64,000 nucleotides of DNA from Antitrichia curtipendula (Eukaryota; Streptophyta; Bryopsida; Hypnales; Leucodontaceae). A program made the translations under genes and the position numbers. The notes beneath the pieces are model-generated. The model searched no databases and was not told the origin of the DNA. It saw only the letters and a list, made by a program, of their open reading frames with translations. This document shows positions 50,408 through 62,110 of the stretch, piece after piece. The number at the start of each line of letters is the position of its first letter. Within the stretch, counting starts at the first letter, position 1. Where the stretch lies: assembly GCA_951230915.1 (NCBI GenBank), contig OX579635.1:42656001-42720000 (forward strand), written 5' to 3'.

Positions 50408-50411
50408 TATT

Positions 50412-53400
50412 CCCATAGATATTTGATTTAATTGTAATTTTACCAAATATTTAAAAAACAAAAACACCAAATCCTTTTTAAGAAAAGTTGTAATTTGGTC
50501 CCTATGTAGACATTGCCAACACTGACTAGGTCTGTAATGAGCCAGTAAGCTTTTGTTGCAATTTTTAGAGTAATAATCATAATAAAATACATATATACAT
50601 ATGTATAATACAAAAAATTGAAAAAAAAAAATTGATTTTTGCAATTGTAGTTTGAGTTTTAAGGGTTGTATTTGAAAATTTAATTTAAAAAAATCTTATA
50701 CAAATTTTTTTGGAAATATTTTGTAGAGAATTGAAAGCTCCAAAGATATGTGTTGACAAATTATTTACAAAGAATTGCATAAAAATTAGAGAAAAAGATT
50801 ATTAAAGTAAAACATGTTAGAAGTTTATAGTGATATAAAGATACAATCATGTTGGTATGACATTATTATATATTAAAAAATTAGTTTTATTTGGTCAATA
50901 GTACTTGAAATCTCTTAGGGGACCTGACAATAAGGTAGGAGGCTCGAATTTTTGATGGTCATTTACAATCGACCATATAGGGGATTAAAATCAATCATGA
51001 CAGTTCTGAAACTAGCAGATGCTTTTAATATTCAAAAAAGGACAATCAACATGCATGATTTTGAAACAATTAAGACTTTAGCATTGGTACTGTTTTAAGC
51101 GGAATTTGGTATTCTCCTAGTTCATATTAGAATGAGCATAAAAAACTACAGACTAAGACATAGGGTTTCTAAGGCTTTCCAGAGGGTATGCCTTTTATGA
51201 CGAGTCATTGGATGTTTTTAGAATAATCAGTGCTTGCTTTTAGGACGTCAGAGAACCAATCAAGACATATGTTGCATTATTTTTTGGATGCAAATGTCAT
51301 GATCAAAGGCATGCTTGCAGTTGTCATAACTATAGCCTAGGAACTCAAATAGCACCCTACAGCCATGTCTGTTTGAAATTCCCTATTTAATTCAGTTGCA
51401 CTCAATTTCTTTTTGAAAAATTGTCATTTGAATCCTCTCTCACTTGTGCATGTCCTGAAATTTTCACAACATCAACAGATGCACACACTTCAGTACAGAG
51501 CTCTCTTTCTGCTTAGGTTCACGATTTAAGAGCCTCCTACCTTAGTGATTGGTATTATGTCAAGATACTAAACATGCAAAAAATAAATGATGATATTATT
51601 ATTAATAATATTTGTAATTTTGAATAAAATATTGGTAGTTGAACACTACTTATTAAGGATATCTATTGGTGTAAAGTAGAGTGCAGTGAGTACCAATGAC
51701 AACATCTAAAAGATAGCATATTTCTATATACAAATTAAATCAATGAAAGATTGTTTGAATGGTATAGAAATAGATCCATCACTTGAGATGGAGCTTAAGT
51801 GCCATAAGTGCAATTGGTATAGTCATGTCTAGTAATCTTACAAACTGCATAGTGTGTTGGCCATTTAAGGAATTTTGCATAATCTAATATACAATTGACT
51901 TTTTTTATTCTTGCATAAGTAACATTCAATTCTTACACATTTTCAATCAAGCATACCAATTTTTAGTTTCAGAAAAATAAAACTCCATTTATGGCTAGTA
52001 ATTTAATTTGTTTTATTTAATATTAATGTTTTAATATAATAATTAATTGAAAAACATTACTAATGAATTTTTAAAATTTGATTGCACAAATATTTAGAAA
52101 TCATTCATACTCACATCACCCTTCAACAAGCATCTCCAAAAAGTTTTAGAATACCTTCTAGAGATTACAATGTTGAGGTGACAAAACCCAAATTTTGAAA
52201 AATAGATATCACTTTATTGTAATTAGATTTTGGTATTTGACCCTCTCACAATCTCACTACAACTTATTTTTTTATATTTGAGCATGATGGAACAATTACT
52301 TTGCCAAAATCTAGTTAAATACAAAAATATCTATTTATAAAATTTAAGCACTGTCACCTTTATATATTAAACTTCTTGATATTAAATTGGATTTTGAATC
52401 TGCAAGTTGATTCTAGTTTGTTCTTAAAATTAAAAAAATTTGGATACTTCAAGGACTTGTGTATTGTAGTTAACAAATGCTTTAGGCTTTAGAATAATCT
52501 TACTAATCCAGATGCAATAATTCTTGAATTTTTGTTGATAAATTCAATCATACCTCACCTTCAACTTCAAGAAAAGACCATTTTCAATCAAATAATATCG
52601 CCAATGATTTGATAGTGGACAAAAATAAAGGTGATTAATGATTGAATAATAATTAGTCATATTTCATCCAAATCTACATCTTAGCTAGACAATTGCAGTT
52701 GTATAATTTTGTCTATAATGAATGCCAAGCTATTATGTATTAGCATTATAAATGTGTACATGATACAAAAGATTGAACTCAAGTATCTCTAAATGTGAAC
52801 CACATCCATTTAAGTGGTCATATGTTTTCTACTTAGGAAATATCCATTCACAATAAGTTTAAACAATCTACATTACAAGGATTTAAACCAACAAGTCAAC
52901 TTGACTATATTTCATAGGATCCATGTTATTTAAATCTGTAAAATCACTTTTTTAATAAGATGCTATAAGTAACATAAGTGTACAAAAGGTATTTTGCATG
53001 CACCTTGTTTTTAAATAGGTGGTTGAGTTGTTGTTTTTGAAACTTCATTAGTATGATGCCATGCCAATTGTTCTTTTTTATTATGCATGCAACCCATTGA
53101 TTGAAAATGATTGAATAAAGAGAAACTTGATTCATGGCCCAATGTATTGTATCAAAACATATGGAATGCTAATATTTAAATAATTCAACAAGCTTTTGAT
53201 TAAGGAATGCAATCGCAATAAAAAAAAAATGAACTACTTACTTACAAAACATATAAAAAAATATTTAATTTTAATAGTTGACTTTTAATTATCTATATAT
53301 AACATAAGCTCTATTTCAAACTATACTTGTATAGTTGTATAGCTCTGTGCCATTTGCTATAAAATTAAAATACAAGTCATTTTCTAATTTTCTAATTCAT

Positions 53401-54180
53401 ACAAATTTTGAAATTTCATATCTTTTTTGTTGTCAATTAGAATGTTACAAAACAAAATCCGTCGCATTCTTCCTTATAGAGAGCTTTTTCATAGTACCAA
53501 GAATTTAACTAAGGGACGCGTAGTTCCAAAGATCTCATCATAACAAACAAAGCAAACAAAACAAAACAAACAACCTCATTTAAGGATGTGCTTTTAATAA
53601 TTGTTGTTATACATGTCATTAGCACATAGTGTTGACAAATTTATGGATTCCTTGCTTTTGTCTTCATCTACTAAATTTTAGTTTTCAAATGTCATAATAG
53701 AAAGTGCATCTATTCTTCATAAAAAGTAGCAAAACAAAGGCCATGATTTGGTAGATTTATATATTTGGACTTTATATAATCATATGATATAATTGATATA
53801 ATATGATCATATTATCAATTGGTATAATGAATTAATATAATCTACACAAATTATGGCCTTGTTTTTATTTTATTGATTTTTAATTCAAAATAAATAAATT
53901 CTTTGTACTTCTATTGTGTGACAATTACAATATGAAAGTAAAATATGCAACATTTAGAAGACTCAAATAGTCAAATTATATTAACTGAATTATATTGGCT
54001 TGACATCCATTTAGATTGAATGCACCTATTTCTTGCACGATTTTAGGTCTTCATCACTACTGGTAACAAATTTTTAGTTTTCATAACTCTAATTAAAAAT
54101 TTTAAATTATTCAAAATCCCCGCTCTATTCTCTATGCTCCACGCCCATACAACAACATTCTCCGTCAATGAAGCAAGCTC
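50412..54180. other. AT-rich spacer right of the 20-kb transposon
   Basis: The first ~140 bp continue the interrupted ~85-bp repeat and include one further inverted unit at about 50485-50570. Beyond that no gene, RNA or ordered repeat is seen; ORFs are short and AT-driven. Confidence 0.5.
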
Positions 54181-54185
54181 CAAAT

Positions 54186-54870
54186 CAACAATCTTCAGCT
54201 ACTTGCAAACAGTGAACCAAAGCTCCTCCAACGATGCCAAACTTCTCAATCCATAGGATAGGGTGTGCAGTGCCTCACACCCTGAGAAGTCTAGAGTCTT
54301 TAAAACCTTAAGATTCTCAAAGAATGCATGCCTCACCTTCATTTTCTTACAACCTTGAAAGCCAAGTGATTCCAAACATGACATGTTGGCAATGGCTGGG
54401 GAAATCTCTTCCAACAAGCCACTTCCCTTGAAATTCAACGTAATGAGTGATGTCAATGAAGTAAGATCCAAAACAACAATCCTCAGCTACTTGCAATCAT
54501 TGAACCAAAGCTTCTCCAACGATGCCAAATTTCTCAATCTATGCGGTAGGGTGTGCAGCACTTCATACCCTTGAAAGACTAGAGTCTTTAAAGCCTTGAG
54601 ATTTTCAAAGGATGCATGCCACACCTTCATTTTCTTGCAACTTTCAAAGCCAAACCACTCCAAACATGACATGTTGGCAATGGTTAGTGGAATCTCTTCC
54701 AATAGGTCACATCCCTTGAAACTCAATGTAGTAAGTGATGTCAATAAAGCAAACTCCAAATCAACAAGCACTAGAAGAAAATGAAGGGTTTTGCAACTAC
54801 AAAGAGCAACTGCATCAGAAAAATTGAACAAGATTAGTTGGATGCCTTTTTGATAGCAATCTAACATCAC
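54186..54870 (-). pseudogene. LRR fragment of a plant disease-resistance (NLR-type) gene
   Basis: The minus strand encodes two tandem LRR blocks of about 128 codons. Each reads LTSLxTLxFKG, LLEEI, IANMSCLE, CKKMKV, FENLKxLKTL, then LHTL and LASLEELWF or LASLEKLWF. This leucine-rich style, with short Cys-containing units, is that of the C-terminal LRR part of plant TIR- or CC-NBS-LRR receptors, where it senses pathogen effectors. No nucleotide-binding or TIR part is nearby. Each block ends with CK, then TAG, then a continuing frame (LRIVVLDL; LKIVDLEL), so both carry a stop at the same place, in line with CAG to TAG before duplication. The piece is truncated on both sides and cannot make a receptor. 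CACTA-like termini adjoin it at 54770 and 54868. Confidence 0.75.
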
Positions 54871-54897
54871 TAGAAGAACCCCGTGTTTTTTCTAGTG
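54868..54897. mobile_element. 30-bp CACTA-terminus pair flanked by CAT, apparently an extreme deletion derivative
   Basis: The sequence starts CACTAGAAGAACCCCGTG, runs into a T tract and ends TTCTAGTG, so both ends begin CACTAGAA when read inward. CAT stands on each side (54865-54867 and 54898-54900), matching a 3-bp CACTA target duplication. The left-end sequence is close to that of the 219-bp MITE at 56563. Confidence 0.5.
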
Positions 54898-54900
54898 CAT

Positions 54901-55960
54901 AGAGGCCAAGCTTGTGTCATTTTGTTGATCAATTTCATACGGGGTTGGCACCAAATTGTCTTAATAGCATTTCAATCTAAAAGTTAGCATTGTCTAACTA
55001 ACATTGTTATAGTGCCATTTTACCATTAAAAAATGTATATGAATTCAATGTCAATATGGCATTAGTTTGACAGTCAAACTGATACTATTTTGGACATATA
55101 CTATTTTGCTATTATTTCGAGGCCAATTATTGGCGAGAACTACTCTAATATTATTCTAGCGCCAATGGAGCATGCAAGTTTGTAATGTCATATAGATGCT
55201 ATTTTAGTGCAATTTTATTACCATTGATGTGCATTACTAATTGCAATTTCTGAGTATTACTTTCATGTCAATTTACACTATACTTTTCCAATGTTTGTTT
55301 TATGCTACTTTAATATGTTCCTATATGTGCACCATTCCTTTATCATTTGCACCCCATTGTACTATTGTGTTAGAGCATTGTTGACATTCACATTTTTTAT
55401 ATGATGTTCATGCCAATTTAGCTAACACTATTTGAGTGTCATCTTCACACCCTTTTGATGTTCATTAATTTTGTATTGATTCTAAACAAACATCATTTCA
55501 TTTTTTGCATCATATTGACAAAAATTATTTTAACTTCACGTTTGTATAATTGTGACCTCCTTTGCTACAATGCCTCTTTGGTGCTATTGCAGCACAATTT
55601 TCATATGCACTTTTTTAATGCTACTTTCATCCCATAATAGCATACAATATTTCAATGTATTTTCTATGAATGTACTAATAGTAGCTTATTGTGCCTATAG
55701 TCACTTATAGTACTATAGTACTGCTACTTCCAAGCTTATATCATCTTTTCTATAGTGATACTTGAAGACAATAAGTATAGATGAATCTTAGTTTATTGTA
55801 AAAACAACCACACAAATTGATAGTAGCTAATAATTAAAGAGTATCTAAGCCAAACAGTTGTAACACTCATATTTTCCTATCCAATCTTTACAAGAAAACT
55901 AGCCTAATTGAAGAGAACAATATGCCATTCTTCATCATTGACAACAATCATAATTGTCCA
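54901..55960. other. AT-rich DNA with many short diverged repeats, possibly CACTA subterminal sequence
   Basis: Short motifs such as TAGTGCCATTTT, TAGTGCAATTTT and variants recur through 55000-55740. The end near 55740-55757 reads TTTTCTATAGTG, CACTA-like on the other strand. No matching left terminus with a good target duplication was found. No ORF has protein character. Confidence 0.35.
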
Positions 55961-56562
55961 ATCATCTAGAACAAAATATAACACTTTATCAACCAACAAT
56001 TGATGAAAAATCTACCATGTGTAACAAAATGCGGAATGATGTGTACCACTCTTAAAATGCTTTGGATGTTTGTTACAACATAGTGTGCTCTCAATTGTGC
56101 TTGAGAGTTTCTTTGCATACTATTTTGAACATCTCGCAGGCTAGACAATGTGCTCCACCGTAAACATTTGCATTTTGTTAATGCACTCCAATCATCATTT
56201 TCAATTTTTGTGTACAACTTCATAAAGACAAGTTGTCTTTGACTTTTTCACCACTAGTATTTGATTGGCTACTTGCTTGAAATAGAAGCCGTATTTGTCT
56301 ATAATATATTTGTTGAATGCCATCTTCTTCTACTTCAAATGCCACATTGCTGAAATATGGATTACCATGAAAATTGATTGTTGCCCAAGCATACATAGGC
56401 CAATCTCCATATTTGTCATCAGCTCTAGGGAGAATTGCTAAACATTGAGACAAACCAAGAACTTGTGATAAAGTGACATTTAGTCCTAATTCGTAAATTC
56501 GTAGAGCTTGAAGGAATTCTTGGAAAATTTCAGGCTAATCCACTAACAATTTTGGGATTGTG

Positions 56563-56781
56563 CACTAGAAGAAATCCATGTTTTTTTTGGCATGCCCAAT
56601 ATTTTCATGACGAATTCTTTTGAACATCTATTCTAACATCTAGCTATTTTTATGTTGTTTATGATGTTCATTGGATGTTATTGTTGACATAAAAATAGCT
56701 AGATGTCGAAATAGATGTCCAAAAAAGACCCGTCATAAAAATACTAGGCATGTCAAAAAAAAACAAGGGTTTCTTCTAGTG
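56563..56781. mobile_element. 219-bp CACTA-type MITE with GTG target duplication
   Basis: The ends are CACTAGAAGAAATCCATG and, on the other strand, CACTAGAAGAAACCCTTG; inverted similarity continues inward about 50 bp through TTTTTTTGGCATGCC or TGACATGCC. GTG flanks it at 56560-56562 and 56782-56784. The central part holds a second inverted pair, CATCTAGCTATTTTTATGT against ACATAAAAATAGCTAGATG. No ORF. Confidence 0.88.
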
Positions 56782-58908
56782 GTGATAGGAACTCAAGCTA
56801 ATTCATATCTTCTTCCCATACAAAGGTCTCCAATATTAGCCTTTGTTGTTTGACAAAACTTGTTTATTGTTCTATGCAACCAAATGCGATGAAGATTCAA
56901 GTAGATGGGTGATATAACATTTTGACCTATCTTCAAATCCTATACATGCCACATTTAATCAAAGTTGTTAAAAAAATGAGAATCTAAAATTTAAAAGTCT
57001 AAAGTGAAATACATGCTTAATTCTAAAAAAATTCTAAGATTTCAAGTCATATATAATTAGCATGTAGCATCTTTTCTCTTGAAATTCACGAGGAAATTCA
57101 GAATGAAAACCTTTTTCAATGTTGTGTCAGTGGCTTCTTTGTGGTTTTTTGGGTCTTCCATTTGCTTTGCAACCCTCTTCAAAGATTGTAGCCTTTGATT
57201 ATACTACACAATTTGAGGTGTGGCATTTCTTCTATTGCTACTCTAATATGTTGTTTTCATAAGAGCAATGTGGAATTGCTCATACATGTCTGTCGAATAC
57301 TCCCAAGGTAATCCAAATATTTTAATGCATTGACTGAAATGGTTCATCATATGAACCTTTGAGGTATTAAATCCAGACCTTTGCCACTGAAACATAGAGC
57401 CTTTTAAAGCTTCTACAGCCTTGAATAAAAAAATAATCACTCACCTTTATGAAATATGATGCATTACCAAATGAAAATGAAAAAAACATATGACACTTCA
57501 TACAAAGGATGCAAAAAATAGTTGGAATATAACTTACTAATAGTAGTAGAAAATATACCTACACATTTGTTCGTCTATGCGCTTTAGGTTTGTATTTGTG
57601 TGGAAAGTGCTTCGACATGTTATACCATACCACTCTAGAAATAGCACTACCATTGATATAATATCTTCATCAAACAAGCCAACTAGGCATAGAATAATGA
57701 CTTGCAATATTTTAACAATAGCTTGATATTAGTGATTATAATTCAACACGTGAACAAAGGTTGCAATTAAAAATAACAAAACTCTAGGGCAAAAAATCTA
57801 TTTGTATAATAGCTCAATGATCAAATCCATCAAAATTAGCTTGTAAAACAAAATATCCCCCTTGTTCATTGTCGAGAATTTGAATTGATGGAAACTGACA
57901 ATTCTTCTTAATAAAGAAGAGCCTTCTATCCATCTCCTTCAATTTGGATTGACGGGGATAAACAAAAGCTATTTTGTACAGGATCCCAACAATCATCTTA
58001 AAGATGCCTAGGTCGCTTTGGTGTAGTGTATCAATATGTATGGCAAGGTAAGGATTGCCAAGTTTTGTATTGCCACCATTAAAGCCCCTTAACGCACACT
58101 TCACATACAAATGCAATTACACTTTCAGTTATCAAGTTCATATGCATCCATGTTGTAAATACAAAATGAATCCTCGAACAAAGTTTTAAAAGACTCACTT
58201 GAATAGGATATAATGACTAAGTTCTTCCAATCTCTGTGGCTAAATTTGAGTGCACACGTTCCATGACATGATATACTTCTGCCATCTTTGATTATGTGCG
58301 GACATAGTGTTGCATGTCCATATTACTCAAATATTATTTGCCACACATGCATTTGCTACAAGGAGACTGGCAAAGGTTTACTTGGTGTCATATGTAGTAC
58401 TTATCTTGCATGACTCTGGATGATTACATATATACGCAAATAGTAAAGGATAAACTATTTGTGGCTCTCCACTGGGATCAAGTAAAAGTAGTCCCATAAA
58501 GCTTGCTTCTTTCAAAGAGTTGAAAATAATTTCAAGACCTTGGTGTATGTACTCTATTTTTTTGGAGGATGACAAATCTGCATACAACAAAAGGTGTCAA
58601 TAATACATGAATTCAAAAAAACGAACATTAAATGATCAAATGCAAAATAGAACAATGCAATATGAACAACATATTATCTAGACATTTTGAGCATATTAAC
58701 ATAGTGGCCATTAATGGCTTACTTGATCCTTGAAAGGCAGGAAGTATAGCAAGCAGCTCATGTCCAGTGGCTTCTCTTCTGTTTTCAAGGAAGATGTTTC
58801 CAATTGTCATCACGAAAGGATATCCAGAGATTCTTGTGTTGTTTGATAAACAAGTTTGATCTGAATAAAAAAATCAATGGTGAAACCACAATTCATGTGC
58901 ATTGTAAA

Positions 58909-59471
58909 CTCGGGGAGGTCACTTAGAGTGTCCATTAGAAACCACGTGTGATCAAAACTTTGGACCCCCTATTTACTTTTTGAATTTTAAATTAAAAAAA
59001 ATAAAAAATATATGAATAGATTTTCCTACTTTGAAAGTTTATGTTTTGAATTATTGATATTTTTATTTGTTAATGCTAATTAGTTACAAATTTTTGAAGT
59101 AAAAAGATACACTATAGAATTGAGAAATAACTTTTTCTCCCCTATATTATATAAGAATAAATTATCTAAAAAATGAACAAAAAATTCCTAAAAATAACTT
59201 TCTATTAAAAGCTCATTTTGAGTTGAATATTGATTCAATGGTCATCTAAATGTGTTCTCTATAATTTTTTGAGTTGAAAAACATGCCATTTTAGTTCATT
59301 TTCAACCTCTTCTAGAAATCATTTCATATTTTATTTGAGTTGGAAATTTTGGCAATAGAAACCTATAGTCATTATTAAACAATGCTCAAAATTTTTGGTT
59401 GAAATTATAGTTTATTAGAAACCACTTGTCGCACGTGGTTTGTTGTAGTAGAACTAAGTGACCTCCCCGAG
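58909..59471. mobile_element. 563-bp hAT-type non-autonomous element, copy 2
   Basis: Perfect 18-bp terminal inverted repeats, CTCGGGGAGGTCACTTAG at 58909-58926 and its reverse complement at 59454-59471. An exact 8-bp target duplication, ATTGTAAA, lies at 58901-58908 and 59472-59479. ATTAGAAACCAC occurs just inside each end in opposite polarity, a likely subterminal transposase-binding motif. The interior matches copy 1 (24609-25171) in inverted orientation. No ORF. Confidence 0.92.
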
Positions 59472-60312
59472 ATTGTAAATTAATGAAATCTTGCATCTAA
59501 TGCCACCAAGATCTAGTATTAGGTGTTGAATAAATCTGTTCTCTAGTTACCGATAGGCTACTGGTTGCTTTCAATTTGAAATTGACTGCATTCTCAGCAG
59601 CTGAGAATAAAGATGTCAAAATATGGATGGGATTTTTATAGTATAAATTGGTGTTACTATTGCCAGCCTTTGGAAATGCATATTTTGTCCAACCTTGCTA
59701 CACTCATTGATTTTCAGAATTCACATTCCACTCAGTAGAACAAAAATACACAAAAAATCCTTAAAAATAAAAATAATGAAATTGAAACAAAAAATTGTTA
59801 AGATGCTTGTTTACATCTGCAATTGGGTATAGCTCCTTTTCTTCATACTTTTCAAATTCATCTGCGCTTCTCACTGTCACAGCTTTGGGATCAAAGTAAT
59901 CATCAAAAAGTAAATCTAATAATGCTTTAATATACTTTCCAAATAGACCTTGCTTATTCTTACAATTGCGGAGAAAGCTTATCAGATGAAAAGTAGAATC
60001 AAATTGCCGTAAAGGCACATCATTGTCCTTGTAGCTGGCAAGCTTGGAGATCCGGACATATCAAGGCTCAACAAATTTATATAATAGTATAGGAGGGTTA
60101 TTTCTATTGTGTGTCTCATTGTGACACTCAAGAATCTCATCTACATCAGCTTCACCAACCACACTTGCAATTATAGGGCTAGAAGTAGACAAATTAGCAA
60201 TTATTTGCCTCCCTTGACAATGAGACCTCTGGTGACTAAATAGACCGGCCCTTGTTGAAAAGCTAAAAGTGCCACATCTTGTACAATCTAATGTTATATT
60301 CATATTTATCAA

Positions 60313-61788
60313 AGCGCTCTAATTTCAGCGATTTCCTAATGGTTATAATACTTCAAATCTGTACAACTTCTTGTAAGTAAGTAAGTCACTTGGGTTTTGT
60401 TGCTATAGGCATTTTATGGTGCTCTATATTGCTACTATGAAACCTATTGAACTTAATCTAGTCCCTCAAACTCTTCAATAGCAACAATAATAAAGCTATT
60501 AAATAAAATAGATCCTATACCACAACAAGGGTTTTCCACAAAGACCTTTAAACAAATATACCCAAAGATCTCCAAATTGTAATGGACACAATAGAAAACT
60601 TATACAAATACAACAACAAAAACGACACAAAATCTCTACACAACACTATATTGTTGGCATCATTTCCACTAACTTTGCAGTACAATGATGGAACAATGCC
60701 AAGCACAATGTTGAAGGTGCTAAATACAAAGAGTTTAGAACAATACAAATGTTTTTCATAGTTTGGCAATGGAACGAGACAAAAGTAATGCCACCACCAT
60801 ACTCACTCCGTTTATCTTTGAGAACGTCTTTGGTTGTCCACATATGCCATTTATTTAAAAGATTATTTTAATTTCTTTGAATATTTATTGAAAAAAGATC
60901 CTACGTATATTAGTAGTTTAATGTTAGGGGCTAGTTTTATTTTTCTATAAAATTTTATATATCATTTTGAACTTTGATCATTTAAAACATATAGCAATAA
61001 TAAAAATGACATATGGACAATCAAATCCCTTTACATGGATAAATGGATAATAGATTCATCATGTGATGCCACATCATATGTAAAACCGATGTCACTTTTA
61101 GAATGCTTATATAATTTTTTCCTCCATATTCAATATATGAACATTATAATCTTCATATTAAATAGTTGAGAGGAATTTATAATTAACTCTATGACAACCT
61201 AAAAACCTACTTTCAAAGTTGGGCATCGTAAAAGCTAGGGCAATTGAAGCTCTATTGACTTCATAATTTGAAATTGTCCTATGAATTTGGCCTTAGATGA
61301 ATGCAATCCATGATAAACTATGTGTGAAGCTTTGTTTAAAGTCATTTTGATAAACGTTGCAAAAATTAAAAGATTTTTGTAATTTCACTGTCAAAAGGGG
61401 CAATAAAAATAATATTCTCTAAAAATATTATTTATTTTTTTGAAATTGTATAAAAATTTTAAACTATTTGATTCCAAATAGTGAAATAAAAGTTGTGTAA
61501 AGTTTTTATCTGCCAGCTACAAAAATAGAAAAAACATATAAACTTGTCCTTTGATCTCAATTTTGAAAATTTTCAAATCAAAATCAAAATAAAGAATATA
61601 AACTGCTTACTAGATCCTTATGACATTAATAAGGATCAATGGTTTTCAAATTCTTCCAAAAGTTTTTATTATATTTGTTCTATCTTTCATTTAGTAACAC
61701 CTTCCGGTACATAATTTTTTCAAAAATGAATATTACAATTTTGTTAGTTAAGGTTTTTTACATATGTGTTCTAACCATTTTCCATACA
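60313..61788. other. AT-rich DNA, no gene seen
   Basis: Short minus-strand ORFs at 60548-60843 overlap in two frames and show no motif. The stretch may include the unrecognised 5' end of the Plavaka-like element. Nothing else can be supported. Confidence 0.45.
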
Positions 61789-62110
61789 TATGGGCAATTT
61801 CGTTAAAATGGCGAAATTCCGTAACTTTGGCAGTTTTCACAGTTCAGAGCGGCCGCTCTGAAATGTTCAACTGTCCTAGATTTCTGAAATCTAAACCTCT
61901 TATAGATGTCTGAAATCTACAATAGTCATAGATGTTGCTTTCAAAGTTCAGACCACGCGATTTGAAATGTACATTAGTGCTAGATTTCTGAAATCTATAT
62001 AAGACAAAGATTTATGTAATCTATACCCCTCGTAGATGTCACTTTCGCAGTTCAAAGTGGCCGCTCTGAAAATGGCATACGGAATATGCCATTTTAACGA
62101 AATTGCCCAT
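61789..62110. mobile_element. ~320-bp inverted-repeat element with internal ~104-bp direct repeats
   Basis: ATGGGCAATTTCGTTAAAAT begins the left end at 61790, and its reverse complement ends at 62110. ACAT may be the target duplication (left 61785-61788; right 62111-62114). Inside, a unit starting AGTTCAGAGCGGCCGCTCTG recurs at about 61842, 61945 and 62049; each of the first two includes TAGATTTCTGAAATCTA, itself a palindrome. The NotI-type palindrome GCGGCCGC is in the first copy; the third has GTGGCCGC. Confidence 0.7.

Larger units (their letters stand above)
30448..50411. mobile_element. 20-kb DNA transposon encoding a DUF7869-type transposase and a ParB/methyltransferase-like protein
   Basis: The element proper is 30452-50407 (19,956 bp). 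Terminal inverted repeats of 28-29 bp lie at 30452-30480 and 50379-50407; they start AACACCGAATTAGACATTTT and are identical over that length. TATT flanks at 30448-30451 and 50408-50411 are the likely target duplication. Joining the outer flanks at one TATT gives a unit that aligns along its whole length with neighbouring ~85-bp units, for example TTGCATTT..TTAGAGACTTATTG..TTGTAATTTT against TTGCACTT..TTAGAGACCTTGTC..GTGCAATTTT. That empty-site reconstruction supports the boundaries. Inside are a minus-strand gene at the left, a plus-strand gene at the right, and between them AT-rich DNA, gene fragments and nested repeats. The superfamily is uncertain: a 4-bp duplication does not fit hAT, CACTA or KDZ well. 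Confidence 0.85.
55966..60312 (-). pseudogene. Decayed Plavaka-like transposase (CACTA superfamily relative) with introns and nested insertions
   Basis: Pieces on the minus strand appear in the order of Plavaka transposases, a group best known from fungi and related to CACTA. At 60312-60061 is an N-terminal zinc finger-like motif (CTRCGTFSFSTRAGLFSHQR). At 60018-59761 is an acidic segment. At 58860-58697 is MTIGNIFLENRREATGHELL then AILPAFQGS, starting after a good acceptor (TTTATTCAG). At 58590-58378 is YPLLFAYICNHPESC. At 58116-57814 is LAIHIDTLHQSDLGIFKMIV. At 57440-57243 is SKVHMMNHFSQCIKIFGLPW then YEQFHIALMKTTY. At 56453-56220 is a C-terminal piece with WATINFHGNPYF. Stops and missing parts between them mean an inactive copy, though some gaps are introns. 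A hAT-type element (58909-59471) and a CACTA-type MITE (56563-56781) lie inside. The element's own termini were not found. Confidence 0.72.

Noticed and set aside
30448..50411. A giant-virus or endogenous viral insertion as the source of the 20-kb block
   Set aside because: No capsid, packaging ATPase or polymerase is visible, and the block has transposon termini with a target duplication.
54868..55757. An 890-bp CACTA element from 54868 to the TTTTCTATAGTG end at 55757
   Set aside because: The flanking triplets differ (CAT and ATA) and the two ends match poorly; the 30-bp pair with CAT on both sides fits better.
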